Shown: positions 7,322 through 16,690, counted from the first letter of the stretch. The stretch is 18,355 bases of DNA from Dictyocoela muelleri (GCA_016256075.1 SDVU01000186.1:1-18355); one strand, 5' to 3'. Notes: generated by a model not told the origin, from the letters alone. Program-made: numbers and translations.

Positions 7322-8400
7322 AAAAGCAAATTTTTAAAATTTTAAAAAATCAATTATCTTTCTATTAAAAAAATATACATTATTTTATAATTGTTTTTAA
7401 AAGTGTTAAAAAAAATTTAATTTTAATATAAAATGAAATATTAAGACATTTTTTATATTTAAATAAATAAATACGATAGCAATTCAAAAATTGAAATTGT
7501 AAATAATCAGTAATGGGTAATAACAGTTTTTAGTCTAAAAATTACCAAAAATATCAGTTCTAAATACAAAAATATAAATTAATATGTATTTTATTATATA
7601 TATTATTCTTTTGAATACCCATTTATGCAATTAAGTGTCTTGTTTATTATTTTCATAAATAAATAATTTATTCGACAAGGAAGCTATCACGTAGAGAATT
7701 TTAAATAAAAAATAATCCGAATATTTTATATAAGGTTTTGAGAAATTCGTATAAACTACTGAAATTTGTCGTTTTGAAAAAAAAATCGGAAAAACCAATA
7801 TTGATGATGTAACACAAGATACTATTTCTATATTATTGATTAAATTTTCTAAAAAAAATGTCTAAAGAGTTGATAAAAGGTAATCAGAAAGGTTGACAAA
7901 TGTTATTGATGAAAAATTTTTGCTCTCTGTTAATAAAAGATTGCTAAATTTTTTAATAGTCTGTAACAGATAATTTGCAAAATGAAAAATTGTAGATTAT
8001 TAAGAAAGATTTTAAAGCACTCAAAGGTGCTCAAATTAGCAATACGAGAGTTTATGGGAAATTTTTAAAATATAAATGCGATATCATCAAGAGTAAAAAT
8101 CTGAAAATATAATAATAGTTGGAATAATTCACATTTAGAAAAAAAAATAATAAAATTATATCAATGATGTTCTGTTGCATTGATAATTTATGTGTATTTC
8201 TAATTAAATAATATTCATTTTTTTAAACAAAAACTTTTTATTAAAATTTTCGCAATATTTTAAACTTTTCAAAGTATCTAAACATGATTTTAAGATCTTA
8301 TTTGTCTCTCATTATTAAATTTAATTAATTTTAAAAGACATTTTTTTAAAAAAATAAAACTATGATGGGTTCGGAATTAACTAATAATTAAATTTTTAAA
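7322..8400. other. No gene seen
   Basis: Very AT-rich, with stops throughout both strands. No repeat shared with the rest of the window was noticed. Confidence 0.5.
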
Positions 8401-8414
8401 AAATTCATTCCGAG

Positions 8415-8498
8415 GTAGCTATCTTAGTGAAAGACATCAATCCGAAAAAGACCCATGGTGTTCAACAAAACACAATTGAGGCAAATGTGTGGCTTTAA
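8415..8498 (+). pseudogene. Merlin transposase C-terminal scrap, copy D
   Basis: One open stretch reads AILVKDINPKKTHGVQQNTI followed by EANVW. It matches the Merlin block around NPxTGVHTNTIEGxW, which contains the last catalytic acidic residue (Glu of TIE). It stops at 8496-8498. Because copy A already has its own form of this block at 7119-7265, this is probably a separate fragment. Confidence 0.6.
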
Positions 8499-9189
8499 AT
8501 TCAGAAACTAAAAATAATAAAGAAAAAAACATTTTCTAATTTATTTAATTAGATATATGATTCTTAGGAATTTCTTCGACAATAATTATGTCGATTTCTT
8601 AAGATTATTATTATATAAAATTTTTTATTTATTTAATATATGAATTAAATATACTTTTTGACAATTTTGTTTTATTCTTCTTGACCCAGGGGTATTTTTT
8701 AAGAAATAGTACACCCCATTCTATTTGGTATCTTTATGACAAATACCCGTGTAAGAGTAGTTTAGGGAGTAAATTTAGACAGTGAGTAGCTTTTGGGTAA
8801 ATTTGGGCAGTGATCTAAACTTTTTATTATATAAGGAGGTTTTTTAGATATAACTTTTTAACATTTAACTTAAAATTTAGTTGAAATATACTTAAAAACG
8901 CTAAATCACCAAATTCGTCATATTTAAAAAATACACTTTAGAATCTATTTTTCTCCATTATTATCATTATTAATAGCAATATATTCACGTAATACTTTTT
9001 TAAAACACGCAAATATGAGCGGGTTGCGAACTATTCCTAATGTCATGGTAAAATACTTGATATAACAAATTTTACCATTTTATTCTGTAAATTTTTTACA
9101 AATTATTATGATTATCTTTACCAGTGTGATAGAATTTTTGATTTTTTTGAGTGAGTTTCGAATCAACAAATACTTTCTATTCTACCCAG
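8499..9189. other. No gene; short hairpin and dispersed repeat motifs
   Basis: A hairpin TCTTAGGAATTTCTTCGAC / GTCGATTTCTTAAGA lies at 8562-8604. The motif GGGTAAATTTGGRCAGTG, first seen at 3352, occurs twice in tandem about 31 bp apart at 8764-8812. Nothing coding was seen. Confidence 0.5.
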
Positions 9190-9521
9190 AACCCCAGCTG
9201 TATGCGCTTCTTCTTTTTATCAATGACTCGGCAGGATACAGTTAATTGTGGCTTTTCATAAATTTTTTTCTATAATTTTGCTGATATTCTTCGCCGCACT
9301 CATACCCACACCTAAGAGAGTCGATTCTGCTTTATTGTAACATTAAACCGAGTCTTAATCAGCTATACTACACTGGAAAAGCTGTATATTATACTATAAT
9401 TATATAGATAGTTATGACCGCTTAATATCATTCCCACATTATTTATAAAAGAGTGACGTCAGCTGAATTCGCTCCACGATGCTTGTTTTATTAAAGAGTG
9501 TTAACCACTGAGCTATCTGGC
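9190..9521 (-). mobile_element. tRNA-derived SINE-like repeat, copy 2
   Basis: Read on the minus strand it starts at 9521 with GCCAGATAGCTCAGTGGTTA, a textbook A box (TAGCTCAGTGG). The B box position reads GTGGAGCGAATTC, which has drifted. The body then follows copy 1 block by block: CAGCTGACGTCA, GAATGATATTAAGCGGT, the same AT palindrome, CCAGTGTAGTATAGCTGATT, AAGACTCGGTTTAATG, ATGAGTGCGGCGAAG and CCTGCCGAGTCATTGATAAA. Similarity to copy 1 is roughly 75-80 percent by eye. The 3' border is approximate. Confidence 0.7.
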
Positions 9522-9560
9522 TAAATAAAGTTTTTATTAACCCTTAAACGATTTTTGACA

Positions 9561-9733
9561 CACTTTTGTGCATAAAATTTCCCACTCATGCACAAATTTG
9601 TGCATAGAATTTTCTACTCATGCACAAATTTTTGCATGAAATTTTCCACTAATGCACAAATTTGTGCATGAAATTTTCCACTAATGCACAAATTTGTGCA
9701 TAGAAATTTTTCACCAATGCACAAATTTGTGCA
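9561..9733. repeat. 32-bp palindromic minisatellite
   Basis: The 18-base perfect palindrome ATGCACAAATTTGTGCAT starts at about 9588, 9620 (one variant base), 9652, 9684 and 9717, with a half copy before it. The units are joined by GAAATTTTCCACTA-like spacers, giving a period of 32-33 bp. It lies just inside the left end of the TTAA element only. Confidence 0.9.
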
Positions 9734-9776
9734 TAAAAAAATTCTCACATACAAAAAATTTTTACATGTTAAAAAA

Positions 9777-10105
9777 CAAAAATTTTGGTTCTAACCTTCC
9801 TTGCGGACCCTTCTTTCTAAAAAATATTGTAAACTACGCAATATGATATTATCGATGTAAAATAAAATTTTCTTTATATATTCTTATATACATATTTAAA
9901 TATAAGCCGATATTACCGAGTTTAGTAAATTTATGGTTAAGCCGAAATTTTACTAAACTCGACAATATTAGCTTATATTGAAAAACTGGTTTTTACACTA
10001 TGTATATAAAAATATAAAAAAAATTTTACCATTTGTGATTTCAATATTTCCTAGTTTACGATATTTTTTAGAAGGTGTGTAAGGTTGGTAATAACCAAAA
10101 TTTTG
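9777..10105. repeat. Long palindrome a, within the TTAA element
   Basis: The left arm has CAAAATTTTGGTTCTAACC, CTAAAAAATATTGTAAACTA and CCGAGTTTAGTAAATT. The right arm returns AATTTTACTAAACTCG, TAGTTTACGATATTTTTTAG and GGTTGGTAATAACCAAAATT. The apex is near 9935. Confidence 0.85.
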
Positions 10106-10140
10106 ACCCCGTTAGAAAATTCAAAAAAGGTAGCACAAAA

Positions 10141-10527
10141 CTCGCCACGGAATTTTTTTTAATAAAAAAATATAGTAATTATTTAGTTTAAACAATAATA
10201 TTTGATTCTAACGTTCCCTATACGCTATCTCTAAAAAATTACAAATTACTAAATATGGAAACCCCGAAGTATAATAAAATTTTTTATATTGTTTTATATA
10301 CAAATCGTAGAAATCTGTTTTTATTTAAACTTTATAACCGTCTTATATGACAACCAGATTTTTAAATATCTATATAAAACAATATTTTTTTATACTTTGC
10401 TATTTCTATATTTGGTAAGCTGTAAAGATTTTCTGGAGATAGTGTATAAAGAACGTTATAATTAAATATTCTTATTAAAACAAAGAAATTGTTTTTTTTA
10501 TTAAAAAAAATTCGTGGAGACTTCTCG
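10141..10527. repeat. Long palindrome b, within the TTAA element
   Basis: The left arm CTCGCCACGGAATTTTTTTT is mirrored by AAAAAAAATTCGTGGAGACT at the right. Inner blocks AACGTTCCCTATACGCTATC and GATAGTGTATAAAGAACGTT also pair. The apex is near 10334. It separates palindrome a from a related half-unit at 10570-10705. Confidence 0.8.
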
Positions 10528-10941
10528 CAATGAGCTCGCACTACGCTAACGGCGAGTTCTCGAACAGCGCATTGAAAACATGTTTTTCCAATATGTATAT
10601 AAAAATGAAAAAAAAAATATACCCTTTGTCAATTCCATATGGCGAAGTTTACGATATTTTTTAGAGGGGCTGTCTAAGGTGGGTAAAAACAAAAATTTTT
10701 ACCTTCAATAAAAAATTTATAATAAACAGGACTTTTTTAGAAATCATAATTTATTCTTCTATTCATTTTTTAAAATTTTTTAAAAAAAAAATCACACATT
10801 TTTTTAAAAAAAAAATTTTTTAAAATATAAAAATATAATATTTTGTTTTACAAAAAACGTTTAAGGGTTAATGAACTAAGACTGTCTCTATCAAATCCTA
10901 CTATGAAAGAAAAATAGAACACACTTGAACAAATATCCTGA

Positions 10942-11112
10942 TTTGTATTTCTTTTAAATTTAAACGTCTGTATAGCGATGTATCTTGTAAAAAAATTCTA
11001 TTGTTTTTTTACTGCTGCTGATGTCGAACGAAGTTTCAGTAGGATGAATAATATAAAAGATGACCTTAGAAGCCGCATTACAGTGAAAAAATTTCACAGC
11101 TTAATAGATTAA
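10942..11112 (+). pseudogene. hAT transposase C-terminal dimerisation remnant
   Basis: One open stretch ends at the TAA at 11110-11112 and contains TAADVERSFSRMNNIKDDLR followed by SRITVKKFHSLID. It matches the hAT family C-terminal dimerisation region, whose hallmark is ...AEVERSFS...IK..LRSRL....L..L. No RNase H-like core, BED finger or terminal repeats were found. The upstream part may have been lost where the TTAA element sits (right border 10867-10871). A host gene of hAT origin is possible but unlikely at this length. Confidence 0.65.
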
Positions 11113-11500
11113 AAAAGTTAACTACTAATAAAAAATCAAATTTATTAAACATTTTATATTATTTTTTTTTTCAATCAAAAATTTGAACCTGTAAATGTAT
11201 GTATTTTATATAAATATCGGGCAAAATCTCTGAAAAACGGGTAAAATCTCTGAAAAACAGGCAAAATATCGAAAAAAATTATGTAAATGCTCAGAAAACC
11301 CGAAAAAAACTCGGTGTAAACAGAATAAACACTGGGAAAATAAAAAAAACAGGCTTTTTACTGAGCCAATGCTAATCATTTTAAAACAGGAGGTGTAGAT
11401 AATAATTTTTTAGAATAGCAAAATTTTTTACAACGTTTAACAGAATTCCTTTTAAAACGACAAAATTATTAAAAAAACTACTAAATTTAGTAAAATCCTT
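11113..11500. other. Intergenic region with a 20-bp tandem repeat
   Basis: Three units of CGGGCAAAATCTCTGAAAAA-type sequence lie in tandem at 11218-11277. The third has diverged. A mirrored C-rich/G-rich pair follows (AAAACCCGAAAAAAACTCGG). This is the region downstream of the RPA2 stop codon. No convincing AATAAA was seen on the minus strand. Confidence 0.55.
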
Positions 11501-11502
11501 TT

Positions 11503-12177
11503 TTATAAAGTTGTTCTTAACTCATCTCCACTAACACTATAAAGATGACAATCTTCAATAAGCTCTTCAATAGCTTTTCTAACATCATCTTCACTGTACT
11601 TTTTCATCATCTTAACTACAATATCAACATGTAACCCCTTTTCATCTTGGTTATGTCTAAAACAATTTAAAATTTCTTCCTTCATATCTTTAGGTCTCTT
11701 AACTATGGAATAACTTTTGATCAAGTGATACATTAACTCATTAAAATCAATTAATTGAACATAACTAACTAAAATACTTATCTTTTCATTAAATGTTCTT
11801 AATGAACCAACACATCTAATTATATTTCGAGGTTCTATCAATCCACTTTGCTGCTCTTCAACAAGACCAGTGGGCCAAAATGTACATGACAGTTCGCCCG
11901 TCCCATCGTCTAACACAAAAACACTACCTGAATTGGTCTTCTTCAATGAGGAAACAAATCCGGCAATTTCAACCATACTGATATCCCTGTCGCCAAGACT
12001 GAATAGACTCGAATCTTCTTTACGATGAATTGCATTTAATTGTTTCCCATAAATTGGTGTTATTGTTTTTGTACCAAGATTTGGTTTCGGTGGTGATGAA
12101 TGAATAAATCCTCCTTCTTCCATGGGGTGGGTAATGATTTTTGATAAATTATTTTTGTATGAAGGATGATTAATCAT
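11503..12177 (-). CDS. RFA2: Replication protein A 32 kDa subunit (RPA2/RFA2)
   Basis: This is the middle subunit of the nuclear single-stranded-DNA-binding complex RPA, needed for replication, repair and recombination. The 224-residue product has a short N-terminal tail (1-45, with GGFIHSSPPKP, a likely phosphorylatable region). An OB fold follows at about 66-145: ISMVEIAGFV, VFVLDDGTGELSCTFW, RCVGSLRTFNEKISILV and LIDFNELMYHLI. A linker and a C-terminal winged helix follow at about 165-224 (GLHVDIVVKMMKKYSEDDVR, then KAIEELIEDCHLYSVSGDEL). It is shorter than human or yeast RPA2 (about 270), mainly in the tail and linker, and has no intron. The ATG at 12177 has A at -3 (GCCAAAATG), and stops lie upstream. 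It is the only intact gene here and is less AT-rich than its flanks. Partners RPA1 and RPA3 are not nearby. Confidence 0.94.
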   Translation of the reverse strand: MINHPSYKNNLSKIITHPMEEGGFIHSSPPKPNLGTKTITPIYGKQLNAIHRKEDSSLFSLGDRDISMVEIAGFVSSLKKTNSGSVFVLDDGTGELSCTFWPTGLVEEQQSGLIEPRNIIRCVGSLRTFNEKISILVSYVQLIDFNELMYHLIKSYSIVKRPKDMKEEILNCFRHNQDEKGLHVDIVVKMMKKYSEDDVRKAIEELIEDCHLYSVSGDELRTTL

Positions 12178-12305
12178 TTTGGCTATTGATATTTAAAATT
12201 TCGTTAAATTATGATTATTGTGATTATGGTCTGTGATTATTATTTTATGATTAGTATGACTATTAACAAATATATTGCGTATTATATGCAGATAATATCT
12301 TAATT
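12178..12305 (-). promoter_or_regulatory. Probable RPA2 upstream region
   Basis: The 128 bases between the RPA2 start and the SINE-like copy are AT-rich, with GAAATTTTAAATATC about 13-27 bases before the ATG. That could act as a TATA-like element with a very short leader, as is common in compact parasite genomes. The role is inferred from position only. Confidence 0.35.
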
Positions 12306-12706
12306 GTCAACCTGTAAAGTTCTCTCTAACCATTATCTTTGGTTCTTGGTGTTCAAGTTATACGTTCCTTTAAGCGAAATGAGATTGATTTGTAATTTTT
12401 GTTTTATCAATGACTCAGGAGGATACCGACAATTATAGATTTTTCGGTTTAATTTTAGTTTGATTCTTTTTTTTTAGAAATGACTCCCAAAACCTTTTTC
12501 ACAACTTGAAGTGAATATCCTTCACCATTTTCATATTACACCAAGTCTTCAACAGCTAACACATGGTCAACATTAATTACTACTATAGTTTTTTAGTTAT
12601 TGACAGCTTAATATGATTCTCAATTTTTATTAAAATGACCTCAATAATATTTGAACCAGATACTTAAATGTTACATTCAAGAGTGTCAACTATTGAGCTA
12701 TATGGC
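12306..12706 (-). mobile_element. tRNA-derived SINE-like repeat, copy 3
   Basis: On the minus strand it starts at 12706 with GCCATATAGCTCAATAGTTG (A box region). The B box position reads GGTTCAAAT (12649-12657). Shared blocks follow: CATATTAAGCTGT, GTTGAAGACTTGGTGTAATA and CCTCCTGAGTCATTGATAAA. A 3' part (ACACCAAGAACCAAAG to GGTTGACAATTAAG) is also present at 1606-1740. It is the longest copy and the most diverged from copies 1 and 2. It ends about 130 bp upstream of the RPA2 start codon, in the same orientation. Confidence 0.65.
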
Positions 12707-12720
12707 TTAATATCATATAC

Positions 12721-13173
12721 AATATTATATTTCTCTGAAAACTTAATATTTTAGATTAAATAGCATAATTAAGATGAATTCGGACAACATTCAATCTTAA
12801 AGGGGTGATATTGATTTTTAGAAAAGTTAAAATATTTTATAAGCTCAATACATTTGGATTTTAAGATTTTTATATATCAGTAAAATAAAAAGAAAAACCG
12901 TAATTTTTAAAAAAATTAAACTATCACTCTCTATTAAATTAGAATATACATTTACGTTATTTACTCTAAGTGAACAGCAACTGTTAAAATTTTATTTAAT
13001 ATATATTTTGTTCTACTATTTAAATCCCTGTAGCTCTTTACATGTGTTCTTCTGTTTGCCTAGTTTTTCGTCTTCAATCTCGTGTTTGTACGTAATATGC
13101 CATTATGATTATAGTTACCATGTCTATGCATGTTTTTAATTTATTAACTTTTTTATTCTTTATTTAAAACATA
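12721..13173. other. No gene seen
   Basis: AT-rich, with no open frame, no recognised repeat and no clear inverted structure. Confidence 0.5.
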
Positions 13174-13181
13174 AAATTGAT

Positions 13182-14303
13182 AGGTATTGTATCTTTTCCG
13201 GGCTAAATTAAAGGAACCTCTATTGATTGATTTGTATCCGAATATATTTAAGTAAAATATAAAAAAAATATCAAAAATTAAAATAAAATCAATTAAAATA
13301 ATTGAAAAATAATTTAATTATATCATTAAAAATAATCCGAAATTTATTATTGTCTATATTGTTCAAGTTTCGTTTTTTTAAAAGTATATTCTTCTAGCCA
13401 TCATCAATATTACACCTTTTAACCCCGCGTTCCTTTCTCTTTGATGATTTTAACCCATCCCAAAAACCCTCAATATAATTTGGTTGGGTTCCGTCGGGTG
13501 CTTTAAAAATTTCTGAATGTATCACAACTTTATGATTCAAGCCTAATTTTTTTGCAACAGTAGGATATGACAGATGACTATCTGTGTGTAATTTACTACC
13601 AACTCATATTAAACCATTCATGGCATATTATAATGTATGTTATTCCCTATTTTACACCCTTTAATAAAGAATTTTAATTCGGCAGTATTATCAATCATAC
13701 CCCAATCCAAGTTGTTTCTGTCTTTTTATAATCTGCAGATGTAGGATAACTTATTTTTCTCCTACTACACATTACTGTTTCATATGCTTCAACTATTACA
13801 CCAACACCACCTAAAAACACTTGTCTTTCTCTCATATAAATATCTTATAACATTTTTGGAATTTAAATTTTACGGCTGAAATCAATTTCTTACAAACATT
13901 TAAGTATGTTATTATATGTTCATATGAAAAAATTTTCATTAGAAAATAAATTGATTTAGCAATACATGGATTTTGCAATAAAATTTGTTATTTTTAATTT
14001 CCGTTTGTATCCAATTTTTTACATATATATAACAACCTTTTATAACCGGCTTCGCGATATATTTGTAATTGGAAAATTCCGCCACATATTTTGTAATAAA
14101 ACATAAACTTAATATCTCGTTTTCAATTAAAAATCCAATGCATCTTCTATTGTTAAGGATGCACTATTTTTTGAAGTTAAAATATTTTCTATCATGGGTT
14201 TTTATTTAAGAAGATATAACTCTAAAAAAAACAATTTTAGTGCTTTTGTATATTTTTTTGGCCAAATTTTTTAAAAAACTAGCCCGGAAAAGATACAAGA
14301 CCC
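13182..14303 (-). mobile_element. Complete but dead Merlin DNA transposon, copy C
   Basis: Perfect inverted 19-mers TTGTATCTTTTCCGGGCTA lie at 13187-13205 and, reversed, at 14280-14298. With mismatches, the ends extend to about 24 bp starting (A/G)GGT. The element is bordered by an 8-bp direct duplication AAATTGAT at 13174-13181 and 14304-14311, as expected for Merlin. Total length is about 1.12 kb. The transposase runs on the minus strand and is broken. Confidence 0.88.
13394..14195 (-). pseudogene. Merlin (ISXO2-like) transposase, copy C
   Basis: The start ATG is at 14195-14193 (MIENILTSKNS). A zinc-binding CYICKK follows, then an N-terminal helical part (YEHIITYLNVCKKLISAVKF). The core reads GGVGVIVEAYETVMCSRRK, TTWIG, MIDNTAELKFFIKGCK, HTDSHLSYPTVAKKLGLNHK and PDGTQPNYIEGFWDGLKS. 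It ends with RKERGVKRCNIDD and a stop at 13394-13396. The first catalytic Asp (VEIDET in the family) is Tyr here. The second Asp (HTDS) and the Glu (YIEGFW) are kept. Frame changes and stops, including one after TTWIGV and one shortly before GSKLHTDS, make it inactive. At about 267 codons it is full family length. Confidence 0.87.
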
Positions 14304-14489
14304 AAATTGATAGTAACTATAAAATGATAGGCTATTTTTAACTCAAGTTAGGATTAAATAAGAATCCTTTGTTGCTATATTGTCATGCTACAGTATTAAA
14401 CATGTCGCCAGTCAAGGAAGGTTTTATGAATTTACTAATCCGATAATATAATGATTTTTTTTACTTGAAATAGATTCTTTGGTTATTAT

Positions 14490-14835
14490 TTCTGATTCTT
14501 TCTATTCAAAAGTATCTAAAAATGGATGCTCTAATTTGTCTATAACATAGTTTCTAATTAAAATCTTCTCTCCTGGTTTATAATTATGTTTAATTAACCC
14601 TTTGTTTTTAATTTATTTGTGAAATATTTTTAAACATCCCATTCTATAGAATAACATGTCACTTTGTTTCTTTTTTTGTGGGGTTTTTCGCGAGTTTATT
14701 TTACTTATTTCCAATTACTTCTTATATGATTTTACTATTCAAATTTTTATAAATTCTAAGAATATAAGTAATTAGTTTGTTGTTCCTCTCAGAAATAGAG
14801 TTGCCTGTCAGATTAAAATGTGTTGTAAATATTTG
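14490..14835 (-). mobile_element. Fossil LTR-retrotransposon integrase fragment (Ty3-like)
   Basis: On the minus strand two short blocks resemble the end of a retrotransposon integrase. The first, around 14770-14830, reads NLTGNSISERNNK, like the nGNSISERIN motif following the catalytic core. The second, around 14515-14580, reads KPGEKILIRNYVIDKLEHPF, like the C-terminal GDkVLvrn...KLe..f part. The piece is old and broken at several places. No LTRs, reverse transcriptase or capsid gene were seen. Confidence 0.5.
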
Positions 14836-14910
14836 TTTTTATATGATTTGAAGCGTAGATCCATTTTTCACAGAAAAAAAGAAGTTAAAAAATTAATTAA
14901 AATGTTTATA

Positions 14911-16677
14911 AAGTAGAGGTCGATTTTTTAGTCACTTTTAAAATAATGGGACTAAAAAAATCGAAAAGATAAAAAAAATCGACATTTTCTATAAAAATAA
15001 AATTTCGTGTATTTTTCATAGTTATTTCTTTTTTAATAAATATAAATCCTATTTTCTTTTATATATGCTCATATACTCTTCAATAATCATATACTGATAA
15101 TCTAGACTTTATTTAATATATTTTGATTAGAAAGCTTATAAATTCGAGATATTTAGCGTAATTTTTTAACACTTCATCAGATTTTGCTTAGTTATAAAAT
15201 TTCGATGAATATTTATAAAATATTCTAAAAATACCATAGTATCTCTAGAAACTTTATTTTCAATGTTTATATGGAGACATTCTATTTGTTTTAACTTTAT
15301 TTTCCATAATATTAGTCCTTTTCCTTCAATTAACAACAATATATTAATAAATCAAATTTAAGACTTTCTTAACTCATATAAAAACATAGCATAAATCGCA
15401 TTCATGAATAATCAAGTCATGATTGAGAACATTAATTAACGCATTCGTAATTTAAAATTAATTAAAACTTTGAAGGAATTAATAATACCTGAATATAACG
15501 GTTAGATTAGATATGTAAAACTGCGTGGAAATTTCAAATTTCAGATTCATTTTTCATCTTAAGTCCCTTAAAATTATCCAGATAAGAAGAATAGTTAGAT
15601 TTTTATTTTTTTATTTTCGCACTCAGTGTATTATGATATACAATCAAAAAAATCTGATCTTATTCTAGACTTTTTTTGTTATATAATATATACTAAAGAC
15701 CTCAAAATTCATATATCTAAATGCTAGGGGTTTCTGAGATTTTATTTTTAAAAGAACATTAACTTCTCACGAAGCATACTAACATCGAGCATTAATAACA
15801 ATCTTGTTTTATATTTTAACAGTCCATTTTTTTGTATAAAAAATTTTTTTAATACTAATATTTTATGTTAAGGCTCGTTTTGTCTATATTTAAGTCATCA
15901 TTTTTATAAAATCTTTATATCGGTGATATTAATTCCGATTAAAAGATGTCTATCTTGGTTAATCAGCACTTTCTGCTTCGCCATTTTGTTTAACAAAAAC
16001 TAAAGAAACTGAAAAAAACATCTTACAAAAAAATTGCTTTATTTAAGCCCTATTTTTAATAAAAACCTACTTTTGTTTTAAAAATTGGATTATGATGAAT
16101 CAGTAAGTTATTTTCTCACATATTTTTATTTTTTAACATATGAATGCATAGATTTCTAAATATTTATTTTTAGTACAAGACAAATTCGGAAATCATTTTA
16201 TCAAATTTTCGATATAATCAATATCTATTAAACAATTTATATTCATAAGAATATGTGTTGCGACAGACTTTGTAAGATTATACATTTTCACTAAATATTT
16301 CATCATATATACCCTGCCATTTATTTCTTCCGAAATCTTTTAAATCACCAATAAGTTTATTATTTTTAAATTTATTGTCATATGGGATCAAAAAAATTTA
16401 CTAAAAAATGTTTTTAAAATAAAATATGATTTTGAAATGAACATATGAATTTTTTAAAAAAATGGAATCAAAAAAATCGACAAGATCGAAATTTTCGACA
16501 GCCTAAAATTTTAAATGAGTCATATTTACACTTTAATTAGTGTTAAAAAATAGTTTATGATATATTTATGCTACATTTAAACAATTTTTATGGCGCAAAT
16601 ATTCACTTGGGTGCATTATTTGCTTAGAGATAAAAAAATCGTCATTTTTTAGAGACTAAAAAAATCGACGACTACAG
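14911..16677 (-). mobile_element. Tigger/pogo DNA transposon 2, both ends present, strongly decayed
   Basis: The left end AAGTAGAGGTCGATTTTTTA starts at 14911 after TA (14909-14910). The right end, read inward from 16677, is CTGTAGTCGTCGATTTTTTT, and TA follows at 16678-16679. Both resemble the Tigger end at 1495 (CAGTAGGGTTCGATATTT). ACTAAAAAAATCGA-like motifs repeat inside each end (14941-14980, 16470-16490, 16625-16665). A decayed transposase lies on the minus strand between them. The element is about 1.77 kb. Confidence 0.75.
15400..15990 (-). pseudogene. Tigger transposase 2, heavily degraded
   Basis: Only islands remain, but they come in the right order on the minus strand. NGEAESAD (15961-15988) matches the Tigger block HGEAESAD. 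DDLNIDKTSLNIK (about 15860-15900) matches NIDETGLYIK and holds the first catalytic Asp. QKPLAFRYMN is a weak echo of GKSKNPRCFK. LKFPRSFTYLI*PLYSGIIN followed by SFK (about 15465-15540) matches LFLPPNTTSLIQPLDQGIIN plus SFK. The third catalytic Asp is Tyr. Stops and frame changes are frequent. The N-terminal DNA-binding part could not be recognised in 15990-16450. Confidence 0.68.
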
Positions 16678-16690
16678 TAGTTATAATTTA

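Larger units (their letters stand above)
9541..10867. mobile_element. Non-autonomous TTAA-flanked (piggyBac-type) element
   Basis: The ends are CCCTTAAACG at 9541 and its reverse complement CGTTTAAGGG ending at 10867. Each is bordered by TTAA (9537-9540 and 10868-10871). CCC-starting ends at TTAA duplications are characteristic of piggyBac superfamily elements. Neighbouring bases extend the inverted match a little (ATTTTTTG/CAAAAAA). No transposase reading frame exists in the 1327 bp. The interior is a palindromic minisatellite (9561-9733), a palindrome (9777-10105), a second palindrome (10141-10527), and a partial third unit related to the first (10570-10705). It would need a transposase from elsewhere. 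The TTAA sites are short, so the class assignment is likely but not certain. Confidence 0.7.

Noticed and set aside
9561-9733. CRISPR-like spacing of about 32 bp
   Set aside because: The whole unit repeats, including the spacer portion; there are no unique spacers and no cas genes, and the array sits inside a transposon. It is a minisatellite.
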